In this document: positions 1 through 7,025 of the stretch, piece by piece
Position numbering within the stretch: position 1 is the first letter of the stretch
Layout: each line of letters opens with the position of its first letter
Source: JAWXBM01 sp037968555
GTDB lineage: Bacteria > Pseudomonadota > Gammaproteobacteria > Xanthomonadales > SZUA-36
Length of the DNA: 12,156 nucleotides
Direction: 5' to 3'
Assembly (NCBI GenBank): GCA_037968555.1
Contig: JBBKVS010000103.1
Span: 1 to 12,156 of the forward strand
The notes under the pieces: model-generated
Told to the model about the DNA's origin: nothing
The model's database searches: none
What the model saw: the letters and a program-made list of their open reading frames with translations, nothing else
Made by a program: the position numbers and the translations under genes

Positions 1-270
1 AATGGTTCAGTCACTATCGTTAATCGAACTCATCTGTAGGGCATCAACGAAGATATCCAGTTGCGCGAATTGAATATACACTACGCGCCAGGTCCCCGGC
101 GGAAATCGGGGACAATTTAACGGGGCAGCGATTGGGGAAATGGGCGCTCAGGTAGAGCTCTGAGCTTTTAATGCTCAAGCGGTCTGCACCGCGATCGAAA
201 GACTGCTTTTCTGGGCAATTCGGCGGTGCAAGTATTCACGCCTTGAAAATTGCAGTCAAAAGTGGAATCG
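1..270. other. Left-edge non-coding stretch with three inverted repeats
   Basis: No convincing gene is seen. In frame 1 the first 12 codons are open and end at TAG 37-39, so they could be the tail of a plus-strand gene cut by the edge; this is too short to judge. Three inverted repeats are visible. Arms 92-98 and 107-113 (GTCCCCG/CGGGGAC, 8-base loop) look like a REP-type palindrome. Arms 146-151 and 160-165 (GCTCAG/CTGAGC) are followed by TTTT. Arms 185-192 and 223-230 (TGCACCGC/GCGGTGCA) enclose 30 bases. This stretch lies 3' of the metS/SNF operon. Confidence 0.4.
146..169 (+). terminator. Weak intrinsic terminator candidate
   Basis: A 6-bp perfect stem (GCTCAG, 8-base loop, CTGAGC) is followed by TTTT on the plus strand. 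It could end a plus-strand gene lying left of the window. The T-run is short and the stem modest, so this is only a candidate. Confidence 0.3.
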
Positions 271-411
271 TTAGTCAGCAGGCCCGGAATCGAGTGAATC
301 CGTGCTGGACGCTCGGTCGGGCTTTCTCAGCACCAGAAAGTAGCACCATGTAGTCAGCGCAGTCACTAACAGCAGGGCGGTGCTCATGAAGAAGACAGCC
401 AAAATGGTCAT
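271..411 (-). CDS. metS: MetS-like small subunit of NSS transporter
   Basis: This 46-codon gene starts at ATG 411-409 inside the stop of the SNF transporter (ATGA overlap) and ends at TAA 273-271. The product starts MTILAVFFMSTALLLVTALT, then TWCYFLVLRK, so it is one membrane segment (about residues 3-28) followed by a short polar tail rich in Ser and Asp. Established knowledge: in Corynebacterium MetPS, an NSS transporter needs a tiny single-span partner, MetS, encoded directly downstream. Position, overlap, size and topology all match. Primary sequence similarity is too short to prove by eye. The likely role is an accessory membrane subunit of the transporter, made by translational coupling with it. 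The alternative is an unrelated small membrane peptide. Confidence 0.65.
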   Translation of the reverse strand: MTILAVFFMSTALLLVTALTTWCYFLVLRKPDRASSTDSLDSGPAD

Positions 412-2072
412 ATCGCGCCCCTGGGATTTCGGCGGACCGGGTCTTGGTCGATGGGTGGCAGCCTGCCGTCAATATCCATGCCGGCTGCCCGCCATCGGCG
501 TGCTCCAATGGCCGTAACCGTCATCAATAAGGCTATCGTGCCGAGTATCACCATCCAGGCGTACAGCACGGGACGGTTGGCCGTCGAGCCGGATGTCACA
601 TCTTCAAACACGGATTGTATGTAAGGCGGCAGGTTGTACCAGCAAAATCCCAGGAAAATGACCAGCAGGTACGCTGGTGAAACGTACTTGATAATGAATC
701 GGAAAATATGCGGAATCCGGATTTGGGCGCCACGGTGCGCCTCTTCCAGCCCCCGGTCGACGCCGAATACCCAGCCAAAACAGATGATCTGTGTTCCGGC
801 TACTACGAATATCATGAAAGTACCGACCCAGAAATCCAGTGTATCCAATGCCGCCAAACCCTTGCTGAAGTACAACACGAAAAAGTTGCCCATCAGGCAA
901 ATTCCGGCAACCAGCAGTGTCGCCCCTTTATGCGAGAGCCCCAGGGCTTCCCCAAAGAAAGCCTTGGTCGGCTGCAGCATGGACAAGGAACTCGTTATCG
1001 CAGCCAGGAACAACATGAAGAACCAGACCGCGCCGAAGAAATCGCCCCAGGGCATACGTGCAAAAACTACGGGTAACGCCGAGAAACCAGTACTGAATGT
1101 TCCGCCGATATTGGCCTGGGTGGCGGTCAGGCCAAGAAAAACCACAGCGGCAGTCAGGGTAATCATACCGCCCAGGGCAACTTCAAAAAACTCGTTGGTC
1201 GCAGAAGCGGTCAGGCCGGAAAGGACGACATCGTCGTTTTTCTTCATGTAAGAGGCGTAATTGATGATGACGCCGAACCCAACCGACAAGCTGAAGAATA
1301 TTTGCCCGGCTGCAGCAAGCCAGGTCTGGAAATCTCCGAGTGCTGCAAAGTCCGGATTCCACATAAAGTTAAGTCCCGCAGCAACATTTTGATCCGGAAG
1401 TGCCGGATCGGGCGTGCCAAGTGTCAGCACCCGGACCAGCACGATCAGCGCACAAACCGCCATGGCTGGCATTGCCCAGCGGCAGAACGTCTCGATTCCG
1501 CGACTTAGCCCCCGGTACAGAAAAAACATATTCAGGGCGAAGGTGATGCCCCAGAATATTACCGAACGGTGCAGCCCACCCTCGGCCAGCAATCCGTTGG
1601 AGTTGCTCCCCGTCGTCTCGTTAAAATACAGCGTGGAGGCGGCTACTTGTTCAGTGACTGACTGGCCCTGGAGAATTCCAATCCCCCCGGTCAGGTAACT
1701 CCAGGCGTAGGACAAGCACCAGGATTCGATCATTACGTAATAGAAGTAGACCACCAACGGAACCAGCACCGAGAACGATCCCATGTAGCGCGCCACCGCG
1801 CCATGCCCCCACAAACCCATGATTGCGGGTCCCGAATGGAAGCCCTTGCGGCCGCCATAACGCCCCATGGTCCACTCGGCCCAGCCGATTGGGATACCGA
1901 GCAGCAGGAAAGCGATGAAGTAGGGGATAAGGAAGGCACCGCCACCATTCTCGGCCGCGTTGCCCGGAAATCGCAGGAAATTGCCCAACCCGACGGCTGA
2001 TCCAGATACGGCGAGAATCACTCCGATGCGGGAACCCCAGGCCTGCCCGGTTTCCTTCACTTGGTCAGTCAT
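408..2072 (-). CDS. Sodium-dependent amino-acid transporter, NSS/SNF family
   Basis: The 554-residue product is a multi-span inner-membrane protein that should import an amino acid with Na+ (LeuT fold). The N-terminus has the TM1 signature GSAVGLGNFLRFPG at about 24-37, followed by NGGGAFLIPYF at 42-52. A TM6-type stretch GQIFFSLSVGFG lies at 256-267. A TM8-type Ser-rich stretch AITSSLSMLQP at 358-368 matches the usual Na2-site region. TM1 reads NFLRFPG instead of the common NxWRFPY, a variant I expect in the bacterial methionine/alanine branch, though that is from memory. The length suits a 12-span protein with a charged tail. It overlaps a MetS-like subunit gene downstream, which supports a MetP-type methionine/alanine importer; the exact substrate is inferred. 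The Shine-Dalgarno before ATG 2072 is weak. The start was chosen because TM1 begins about 17 residues in, as in relatives. Confidence 0.9.
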   Translation of the reverse strand: MTDQVKETGQAWGSRIGVILAVSGSAVGLGNFLRFPGNAAENGGGAFLIPYFIAFLLLGIPIGWAEWTMGRYGGRKGFHSGPAIMGLWGHGAVARYMGSFSVLVPLVVYFYYVMIESWCLSYAWSYLTGGIGILQGQSVTEQVAASTLYFNETTGSNSNGLLAEGGLHRSVIFWGITFALNMFFLYRGLSRGIETFCRWAMPAMAVCALIVLVRVLTLGTPDPALPDQNVAAGLNFMWNPDFAALGDFQTWLAAAGQIFFSLSVGFGVIINYASYMKKNDDVVLSGLTASATNEFFEVALGGMITLTAAVVFLGLTATQANIGGTFSTGFSALPVVFARMPWGDFFGAVWFFMLFLAAITSSLSMLQPTKAFFGEALGLSHKGATLLVAGICLMGNFFVLYFSKGLAALDTLDFWVGTFMIFVVAGTQIICFGWVFGVDRGLEEAHRGAQIRIPHIFRFIIKYVSPAYLLVIFLGFCWYNLPPYIQSVFEDVTSGSTANRPVLYAWMVILGTIALLMTVTAIGARRWRAAGMDIDGRLPPIDQDPVRRNPRGAI

Positions 2073-2510
2073 GCTGATTAACTATTGCGACCGCCGATTT
2101 CGTCGGAACCATTCCAATAAGGTCCTCCCGGGTCGCGATTTCCGCTACCCGCCACGGGCAGCAATAGGGTGCAAGCAACAAAGGCTTTAGGCCAGTGGGT
2201 GCAGTATCTGATCTGAATGTCTTTGTCGCTTTGCAGAAAAGCGCAAGCCAGGAGGCTAGCAGTGACATCAGTAGGTCCGAAAACGGTGCCAAAGCGCCGT
2301 TAACGCACAGAATCATATTTGGATTTCCCTGAAGCGTGGAGGCTGAATATACGCTTATCCAAGACAAACTCAATGAGTAGATATGGTAATTTCAAAAAAT
2401 ATTTTTTACTGACCTGTGGTCCGGCCAAACTTCCTGCAAGCCAGGGGGAAATGCCATCAAAAACTGTCAAACCTGTCAGGTTAGCTGGAGATGCTCACCG
2501 TACCAGTTGG
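2073..2510. other. Intergenic region between two transporter genes
   Basis: No supported gene lies here. Open frames at 2065-2373 (-) and from 2319 (+) have unremarkable composition, and the second runs antisense into the DAACS gene. The region holds a sigma-70-like promoter for the SNF operon (2346-2373). A hairpin lies at 2283-2302 (AACGGTGC, CAAA, GCGCCGTT). A perfect A/T palindrome AAAAAATATTTTTT spans 2394-2407. Just past the DAACS stop, AACCTG-T-CAGGTT at 2470-2482 is followed, on the minus strand, by a short T-run, which may be a weak terminator. Confidence 0.4.
2346..2373 (-). promoter_or_regulatory. Candidate sigma-70 promoter for SNF-metS operon
   Basis: On the minus strand TTGAGT (2373-2368) and TATATT (2351-2346) are separated by 16 bases. 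They match the consensus boxes at 4 of 6 and 5 of 6 positions. Transcription would start near 2339 and leave a leader of about 267 bases before the SNF start. That leader contains a hairpin at 2302-2283 followed by TTTTC, which could act as an attenuator. This rests on motif matching alone. Confidence 0.35.
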
Positions 2511-3815
2511 CTAACTCTGGTCCGGAACTTCACTAAGAACTGCCACACCGTCGCCATGTTCCCGGCCAGCAAATGGCATTTCATCCTCAGATCTTTCCGG
2601 GTGCAAGGACCCTTCCCATTTTGCCACCACCGCCGACGCCAGGCTGTTGCCGACTACATTGGTTGCCGAGCGGCCCATGTCGAGGAAGTGATCGACTGCG
2701 AGCAACAACAAAATTCCCTCCTCGGGGATGCCAAACTGAACCAGGGTTGCGGCAATAACCACTAGCGATGCTCGGGGTACACCCGCGATACCCTTTGAGG
2801 TGACCATCAGTACCAGCAGCATCAACACCTGTGTTGCAACAGGAATATCAATGCCGTAAGCCTGCGCGATAAACAATGTTGCAAAAGAGCAGTACAACAT
2901 CGATCCGTCCAGGTTGAAGGAATAACCCAGTGGTAACACGAACGATGCGACGCGATTGCTGCAGCCAAATTTTTCCAATTGTGCAAGTGTCTTGGGATAG
3001 GCAGCTTCGCTGGATGCGGTAGAAAACGCCAATAACAGGGGTTCACGAATGGCGCGAATCAAACGCCAGATCCTCCGTTTCAAAACCATCGCACCCGCCG
3101 CAATGAGAATGACCCAAAGCAATAACATGCTGATATAGAACTCCAGCATGAATAAAGCATAAGTCGAAACAATATCAATGCCACTGCGCGCGATGGCGGC
3201 GCTCACTGCGGCAAAAACCGCAAATGGCGCAAACAACATGACATAGTTGGTCAGGCGCAACATAACGAAACCGACAGATTCCAGCACATCGAGTACACCA
3301 CTTGCTTTTTCTCCGATGGCGGCCGCGGCGGTGCCAAAAAACACGGAGAATACGACGATCTGTAGTATTTCGTTTCTCGCCATTCCGTCGACAATGCTGC
3401 TGGGCACGACGTGAGCGATGAATTCCTGCAGTGACAAAGCGCTGGTCGCTAATCCCGCGTTTTCTCCTGCAGCAGGTAAAGTCCCAGCCAGGGACTGACC
3501 GGGTTGCAACAGGTTGACCATAACCGCACCCAGGGTGAGCGATACGATCGAAGCAGCGATGAACCACAGCATAGCTTTGCCGCCTACGCGACCAACAGCA
3601 GTTATATCACCGATCTTGGCAATACCAACAACCAGGGTCGCGAAGATTAATGGAGCTATGATCATTTTGATCAGGCGCAAAAAGATGGTCGTGATCAATG
3701 ACATGCTGTCGACAAAAGATGAAGTGTTTTCGACGTACAGATGTGCAAAAAGACCGGCAAAAATTCCGAGCAGCAGACCGGCAATAATGAAGAGGGTTAA
3801 TCGATTCGCTGGCAT
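2511..3815 (-). CDS. Dicarboxylate/amino acid:cation symporter (DAACS, GltP/DctA-like)
   Basis: The product is an inner-membrane secondary transporter of the sodium/proton:glutamate-dicarboxylate family. From the preferred start it has 434 residues, normal for the family. Visible landmarks are HP1-type SSEAAYP at about 268-274, the TM7 motif NLDG at 301-304, the HP2 region SKGIAGVPRAS at about 340-350, and TM8 DMGRSATN at 379-386. In archaeal GltPh the matching Asp, Arg and Asn of TM8 bind substrate. The retained Arg suggests an acidic substrate such as glutamate, aspartate or a C4-dicarboxylate. The C-terminal 30 residues are polar and variable. I prefer ATG 3815-3813 because GGGGAAG lies just upstream; an in-frame ATG at 3827 gives four more residues but has no ribosome site. 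Its gene is upstream of and codirectional with the SNF operon, 438 bases away, so probably a separate transcript. Confidence 0.9.
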   Translation of the reverse strand: MPANRLTLFIIAGLLLGIFAGLFAHLYVENTSSFVDSMSLITTIFLRLIKMIIAPLIFATLVVGIAKIGDITAVGRVGGKAMLWFIAASIVSLTLGAVMVNLLQPGQSLAGTLPAAGENAGLATSALSLQEFIAHVVPSSIVDGMARNEILQIVVFSVFFGTAAAAIGEKASGVLDVLESVGFVMLRLTNYVMLFAPFAVFAAVSAAIARSGIDIVSTYALFMLEFYISMLLLWVILIAAGAMVLKRRIWRLIRAIREPLLLAFSTASSEAAYPKTLAQLEKFGCSNRVASFVLPLGYSFNLDGSMLYCSFATLFIAQAYGIDIPVATQVLMLLVLMVTSKGIAGVPRASLVVIAATLVQFGIPEEGILLLLAVDHFLDMGRSATNVVGNSLASAVVAKWEGSLHPERSEDEMPFAGREHGDGVAVLSEVPDQS

Positions 3816-4214
3816 ACACTTCCCCATGCAAGGAGCGAAGTATAGGTAAAACAGGAAGTATTCACCCGGATATTTGGCGTGCTGAACCGAAGTTCTTCAA
3901 TACATTTCGCACACCCCAGCTCCGATATTAATTTATCAGAATTAATTGGTTAATTGGGGTCCTGCAGCTCTGCCTGTGATTGACGAGGAGTCAAGACAGG
4001 CGTATATCTGCGAGACTCATTTCCCTGCTCCCGCCAGCGATCGACAGCGGAGATAATCCACCGAAACATAACTCGAGCGACTCTTTCGGGGCCGCTCGTG
4101 GCACTCGGAATTCCCATCCAGGATGGTTGGTCAGATCCTGGTTTCCTGACTGAAAATGGGCGCAGAAAATGAGGAATTAGTGTTACTAATCATCATTTTA
4201 AGGAGTAGGTTCAA
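3816..4214. other. Divergent intergenic region
   Basis: This stretch separates the minus-strand DAACS gene from the plus-strand small exported protein, so both promoters should be here. No gene is seen. A 7-bp hairpin CCAGGAT/ATCCTGG (4118-4124 with 4135-4141, 10-base loop) and a 6-bp arm pair CGAGCG/CGCTCG (4074-4079 with 4093-4098) are visible. An AT-rich patch around 3926-3956 is promoter-like but has no clear boxes. An operator-like palindrome at 4176-4190 is listed separately. Confidence 0.35.
4176..4190 (+). promoter_or_regulatory. Operator-like palindrome before small exported protein
   Basis: ATTAGT-GTT-ACTAAT is a perfect inverted repeat with 6-base arms and a 3-base centre, ending 9 bases before the AAGGAG ribosome site at 4200-4205. 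It overlaps a TGTTACTAAT string that could serve as an extended -10 box. A regulator binding here would block transcription or initiation of the gene at 4215. No regulator is encoded nearby. Confidence 0.3.
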
Positions 4215-4526
4215 GTGAACAGAAAGCTGATGTTTTCCACATTCGGATTGGCGCTTGCTCTGACCCTGGTGGCCGGCGCATTTGCTCAAGAGTCGTCGTC
4301 AAAGCGGGTCGCCGCTTCTCCAGCCATGGTACCGGTGACGATAACCCAGGCCGGCAGGCCCATTCCCATCGAATCACTACCACCCGAAGCCCAGGCGCAG
4401 GTGGAGCGAGTCAGGCAGGCCGCCCAAGGCTTAGCCGATAACCCTGAATCTGGGGCACAGAAAGTTAGGATCACGGTGAAATGCACGTGGGAACCTCTGA
4501 ATTGCACCATTACGATCAGTTGGTGA
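4215..4526 (+). CDS. Small exported protein of unknown function, two C-terminal cysteines
   Basis: I do not recognise this 103-residue protein. It has a clear Sec signal peptide (MNRK, hydrophobic 6-22, cleavage expected after AFA at 24), leaving a mature chain of about 79 residues in the periplasm or outside. The middle has a proline-bounded amphipathic helix (about 55-74, PPEAQAQVERVRQAAQGL). The end is strand-like with Cys90 and Cys97, a plausible disulfide hairpin closing on ISW. The start is GTG 4215, chosen because AAGGAG sits 9 bases upstream and the signal peptide needs the MNRK stretch; ATG 4230 would shorten the basic n-region. It is monocistronic: a divergent neighbour lies upstream and a strong terminator begins 17 bases after the stop. 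An operator-like palindrome precedes it. Confidence 0.75.
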   Translation: MNRKLMFSTFGLALALTLVAGAFAQESSSKRVAASPAMVPVTITQAGRPIPIESLPPEAQAQVERVRQAAQGLADNPESGAQKVRITVKCTWEPLNCTITISW

Positions 4527-4543
4527 AATTCTGACAAGCATTT

Positions 4544-4576
4544 GGCTCGCAGATTACGTGTCTGCGAGCCGTTTTT
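4544..4576 (+). terminator. Rho-independent terminator
   Basis: A perfect 10-bp GC-rich stem, GGCTCGCAGA paired with TCTGCGAGCC around a 7-base loop (4554-4560), is followed directly by GTTTTT. It sits 17 bases after the stop of the small exported protein and should end that transcript, isolating the HRDC fragment downstream. Confidence 0.9.
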
Positions 4577-4685
4577 CGATTGCCTGGCCAATCAGACAAC
4601 TTGACCATGCTCTCATCAGAAACCAATAAGCTGTGACAAAGCTGCGAAAAAATCGGCGGCGGCACTCAAACTGGACGACAGTTCA

Positions 4686-4901
4686 ATGAATCTGTTCGAA
4701 GCGCTTCGCAGCCTGCGCAAAAAACTGGCAGAGGAAAAAGGTGTTCCACCCTATGTCATTTTCGGTGATGCGGCCCTGGTCGAAATGAGCCAGAGACGAC
4801 CCACTACCGAAGCCCAATTTCTCGACATCAATGGCGTTGGGCAAGTGAAGCTGGAACGATACGGCGCGGTGTTCCTGGGGGCCATTGCCTCGCTGAATTA
4901 A
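4686..4901 (+). CDS. Orphan HRDC domain, probable C-terminal remnant of recQ
   Basis: The 71 residues form one HRDC domain (helicase and RNase D C-terminal, nucleic-acid binding): LFEALRSLRKKLAEEKGVPPY at the front, FGDAALVEMSQRRP in the middle, and INGVGQVKLERYGAVF near the end, ending where RecQ helicases end. The reading frame stays open upstream of the ATG back to a stop at 4602-4604. It encodes a Lys/Ala-rich stretch (AAKKSAAALKLDDSS) like the linker that precedes HRDC in RecQ. The ATG has no ribosome site, and a strong terminator stands about 110 bases before it. I infer a truncated recQ: the helicase and RQC parts are missing. The domain itself looks intact, without internal stops. An expressed stand-alone HRDC protein is the alternative. 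Confidence 0.6.
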   Translation: MNLFEALRSLRKKLAEEKGVPPYVIFGDAALVEMSQRRPTTEAQFLDINGVGQVKLERYGAVFLGAIASLN

Positions 4902-4926
4902 TTTGCCCCGTTACTTTTTTCCAGAC

Positions 4927-6762
4927 TCAGGGTGTCTCGAAGCCGTCACAGAACAGGCAAAATTCGGCATGAATGCAGTACTCGGCATACAGCTGATTTT
5001 GCGGGATGACAGCCCCGCTGCTGTAGGTGTACAGGACGTCATATCGTCCCTGCAGTATCGGAATGGCAGGCCAGTCACCGTTGTCAGCTCCAAACGATAC
5101 GGATCCTGTAGTGCCCAATAAAATCATCAGTACCGAGGAGCTTACTGGAAACGCGGAGCCATTGAACGTTACCAGGGGCTGCATCGCCATGGTTGCCAAC
5201 TCAAATTGCATGGTGTCGCTGGAACCGGTGACGGAATGCATTTGAGGCAGGCGCGTGTTGGCGTTGCGGGGCGTCGACGGACCGCCCACATAGGAATACT
5301 CCAGACCGTAAGTGCCAGACACAAGAAGGTACTGCCAGGGCATGGCCGCACTGCTCTGCAAATTCAGGCCGATGCTTTGATCCGCATTCAATAACAATAC
5401 ATTCCCGCTACCATCCGCTGGCAGCAAAGCTTGACCGTTCAAGGTCATTTTGATCGCAGTGTCGGTGACCGGGATATCAAGGTCCACCATGTGTGCGAAG
5501 CCGCCGGTATCCGGGATCACCAGATTTTCCAGGGCAGTGACAAAAGTATTTCGCGGTACCGCAACGGATCCCGCCAGGTGACGGTAAGTGACGTCATAAG
5601 TGCCGGGAACCAATCGGATTGAGGCGGTTTGCGCCATGGTTTGTGCAAACGGTGTTTCCAGGCCGTTGTGCTGATCGCGGAAACGGATTTCTCCGTTTTC
5701 CAGGTTGGAAGGCGGTGCCAGCCCACCGTTGAATTTGAAAGTGGCTTGTACCGGAGTTACGGCAACATCGATGTCGATCGGGTTTCCCCGAATTCGCACA
5801 TTCTGAACCGCCAGCGCTTCAACATTGCGTGGGCCCGCGCTCCCTGCCACGCCACCGGCATTCCAAATGAAATAGCCGTCGTAGCTGCCAAATGCTCCTC
5901 GTGTCGAATAACTCTGATCAACGGTATCGCCCAGGTAAACGACATCAATCAAACCGGAAGGTGTGATGCGCCGCAATTCCACATCGCCGTGCTCCAGAAC
6001 CGACGCGGGTGTCGCTGCGGAATTGAAATAGAAATCTCCGGTAACCTGATGGGTGATCAGATTAAAGGCAAGTGCCAAATTGTCTTTTTGAAAATCCAGT
6101 GAGGCAAAAAGCGCATTGGTATTAACCGGGACCAATGTTTCACCGCTCTCATGGCGATACAGGATGTCGTAGGGTCCTGCCATCAAGGTGCCAGCAAAAG
6201 TTGTACTCCCTGCCGGACCATCGTTGGTGTCCCCCAGATAGACTTCACTGCCGTTGTCCACGGAGACTGCCCAGGCTTCTCCATCTTCCAACTCACTCTT
6301 GGAAAATGCCAGGCCATCGATGGTTAGGGTACCGCCAATGTGCACACGCGGGATGTCCACGATCAAGGCACCGCTGCTGTTGATGACAACGTTACGCTGA
6401 ATGATGGCTTCGGTGTTCTGCGGGAGATCGGGGTCGGTTTTGGTGATGTTGCGGTATACCAGATCGTAGGTGCCCGCTGCCATACGCACTGGAACGGGTA
6501 CCACGTGAGACTCGGCGATCCGCCTCTGCAATACATCGTTGCGCGAAAGCCATATCTGCACGGAACTCGCTGCCGGGGTTGAAAAGGGTACACCATTGAT
6601 GCGTAGCTCCGGAGTAATTTCTACGACCGGATAATCAACACTGAATGAGCCACCGTTCGCATCAATACAAGATTGCGCTTCAATGCGAGCGCTGGAAAAA
6701 GCGAACAGAAAACTGCACGAAACTAAAAATCTTAATGTTGTGGTGGTTGGGTATTCAAACAT
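4927..6762 (-). CDS. Exported protein with six ~95-residue repeats and CDGFE tail
   Basis: No family is recognised for this 611-residue protein. A signal peptide covers about 1-29 (cleavage after IEA). The rest is six beta-rich repeats, each with a G-x-Y-D-hydrophobic-x-Y turn and then a P-x-N-T-like element: turns at about 97, 196, 292, 387, 483 and 572, spaced 99, 96, 95, 96 and 89. Each repeat begins with a strand of the type 'xNG' or 'xDG'. The chain ends with clustered cysteines in YCIHAEFCLFCDGFETP; short DGFE-type tails recur at the ends of exported proteins of some gammaproteobacteria (recalled, not checked). This looks like a cell-surface or secreted repeat protein, but ligand and role cannot be read. 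The ATG at 6762 has no strong ribosome site. It converges with the HRDC fragment, 25 bases away. Confidence 0.8.
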   Translation of the reverse strand: MFEYPTTTTLRFLVSCSFLFAFSSARIEAQSCIDANGGSFSVDYPVVEITPELRINGVPFSTPAASSVQIWLSRNDVLQRRIAESHVVPVPVRMAAGTYDLVYRNITKTDPDLPQNTEAIIQRNVVINSSGALIVDIPRVHIGGTLTIDGLAFSKSELEDGEAWAVSVDNGSEVYLGDTNDGPAGSTTFAGTLMAGPYDILYRHESGETLVPVNTNALFASLDFQKDNLALAFNLITHQVTGDFYFNSAATPASVLEHGDVELRRITPSGLIDVVYLGDTVDQSYSTRGAFGSYDGYFIWNAGGVAGSAGPRNVEALAVQNVRIRGNPIDIDVAVTPVQATFKFNGGLAPPSNLENGEIRFRDQHNGLETPFAQTMAQTASIRLVPGTYDVTYRHLAGSVAVPRNTFVTALENLVIPDTGGFAHMVDLDIPVTDTAIKMTLNGQALLPADGSGNVLLLNADQSIGLNLQSSAAMPWQYLLVSGTYGLEYSYVGGPSTPRNANTRLPQMHSVTGSSDTMQFELATMAMQPLVTFNGSAFPVSSSVLMILLGTTGSVSFGADNGDWPAIPILQGRYDVLYTYSSGAVIPQNQLYAEYCIHAEFCLFCDGFETP

Positions 6763-6903
6763 TGCGTGGCGGATTTACTATATCCAGAAATTAGGCAGGT
6801 TTTGATCTTATCACCGTAGGGACCAGCGGCCGAATTTCAGTCCTGCCGATGGATCACCAGAAGATCGACAAAATTGTGTTGTCATGTAGCAATGAAAAAT
6901 ACC

Positions 6904-6940
6904 GGACACTCACTATTCCGAGTCAAAATCGTGGGTGTCC
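6904..6940. repeat. REP-like palindrome with GTGGGTGTCC core
   Basis: GGACACTCAC (6904-6913) pairs with GTGGGTGTCC (6931-6940) over 10 bp with one G-T wobble, across a 17-base loop. The core decamer GTGGGTGTCC recurs, as its complement, four times in the array at 11874-12005. Its right side, GTGGGTGTCCGCG, differs at two positions from ATGGGAGTCCGCG at 6980-6992. This suggests a dispersed palindromic element of REP type. Confidence 0.5.
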
Positions 6941-6979
6941 GCGTTCTTCGTTCTTTCAATTCGCAGAATTGACCGAGTG

Positions 6980-7013
6980 ATGGGAGTCCGCGACGATTTT
7001 GGCGGACTCCCAT
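6980..7013 (-). terminator. 12-bp perfect hairpin after first exported paralog
   Basis: Arms 6980-6991 and 7002-7013 (ATGGGAGTCCGC / GCGGACTCCCAT) pair perfectly around a 10-base loop. The hairpin starts 12 bases after the stop of the paralog at 7026. There is no T-run, so it is either a 3'-end stabilising or terminating hairpin or a REP-type element. The same two arms follow the second paralog at 11148-11181. Confidence 0.6.
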
Positions 7014-7025
7014 CCAACAAACTAA

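Larger units (their letters stand above)
6763..7025. other. Intergenic cluster of three inverted repeats
   Basis: Between the 611-residue protein and the first exported paralog are three hairpins in 110 bases: 6904-6940 (REP-like), 6956-6972 (TCAATTC, GCA, GAATTGA) and 6980-7013 (12-bp perfect). The promoter of the 611-residue gene should lie between 6763 and about 6900, but no clear boxes are seen. No gene is visible. Confidence 0.4.

Noticed and set aside
275..508. 77-codon minus-strand frame overlapping the SNF 3' end
   Set aside because: It overlaps both the SNF end and the better-supported MetS-like frame, and its product has no membrane span or recognisable motif.
634..1251. 205-codon plus-strand frame inside the SNF gene
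   Set aside because: It is antisense to a well-supported transporter and rich in Lys/Arg/Pro/Thr, typical of a shadow frame.
2065..2373. 102-codon minus-strand frame ending in the SNF start
   Set aside because: No signature, no ribosome site, starts upstream of the likely transcript start, and its composition is not protein-like.
2394..2407. AAAAAATATTTTTT palindrome as a regulatory site
   Set aside because: An A/T tract of this sort arises easily by chance; no neighbouring boxes support it.
4118..4141. 7-bp hairpin CCAGGAT/ATCCTGG taken as a terminator
   Set aside because: No adequate T-run follows on either strand and no transcript is expected to end there.
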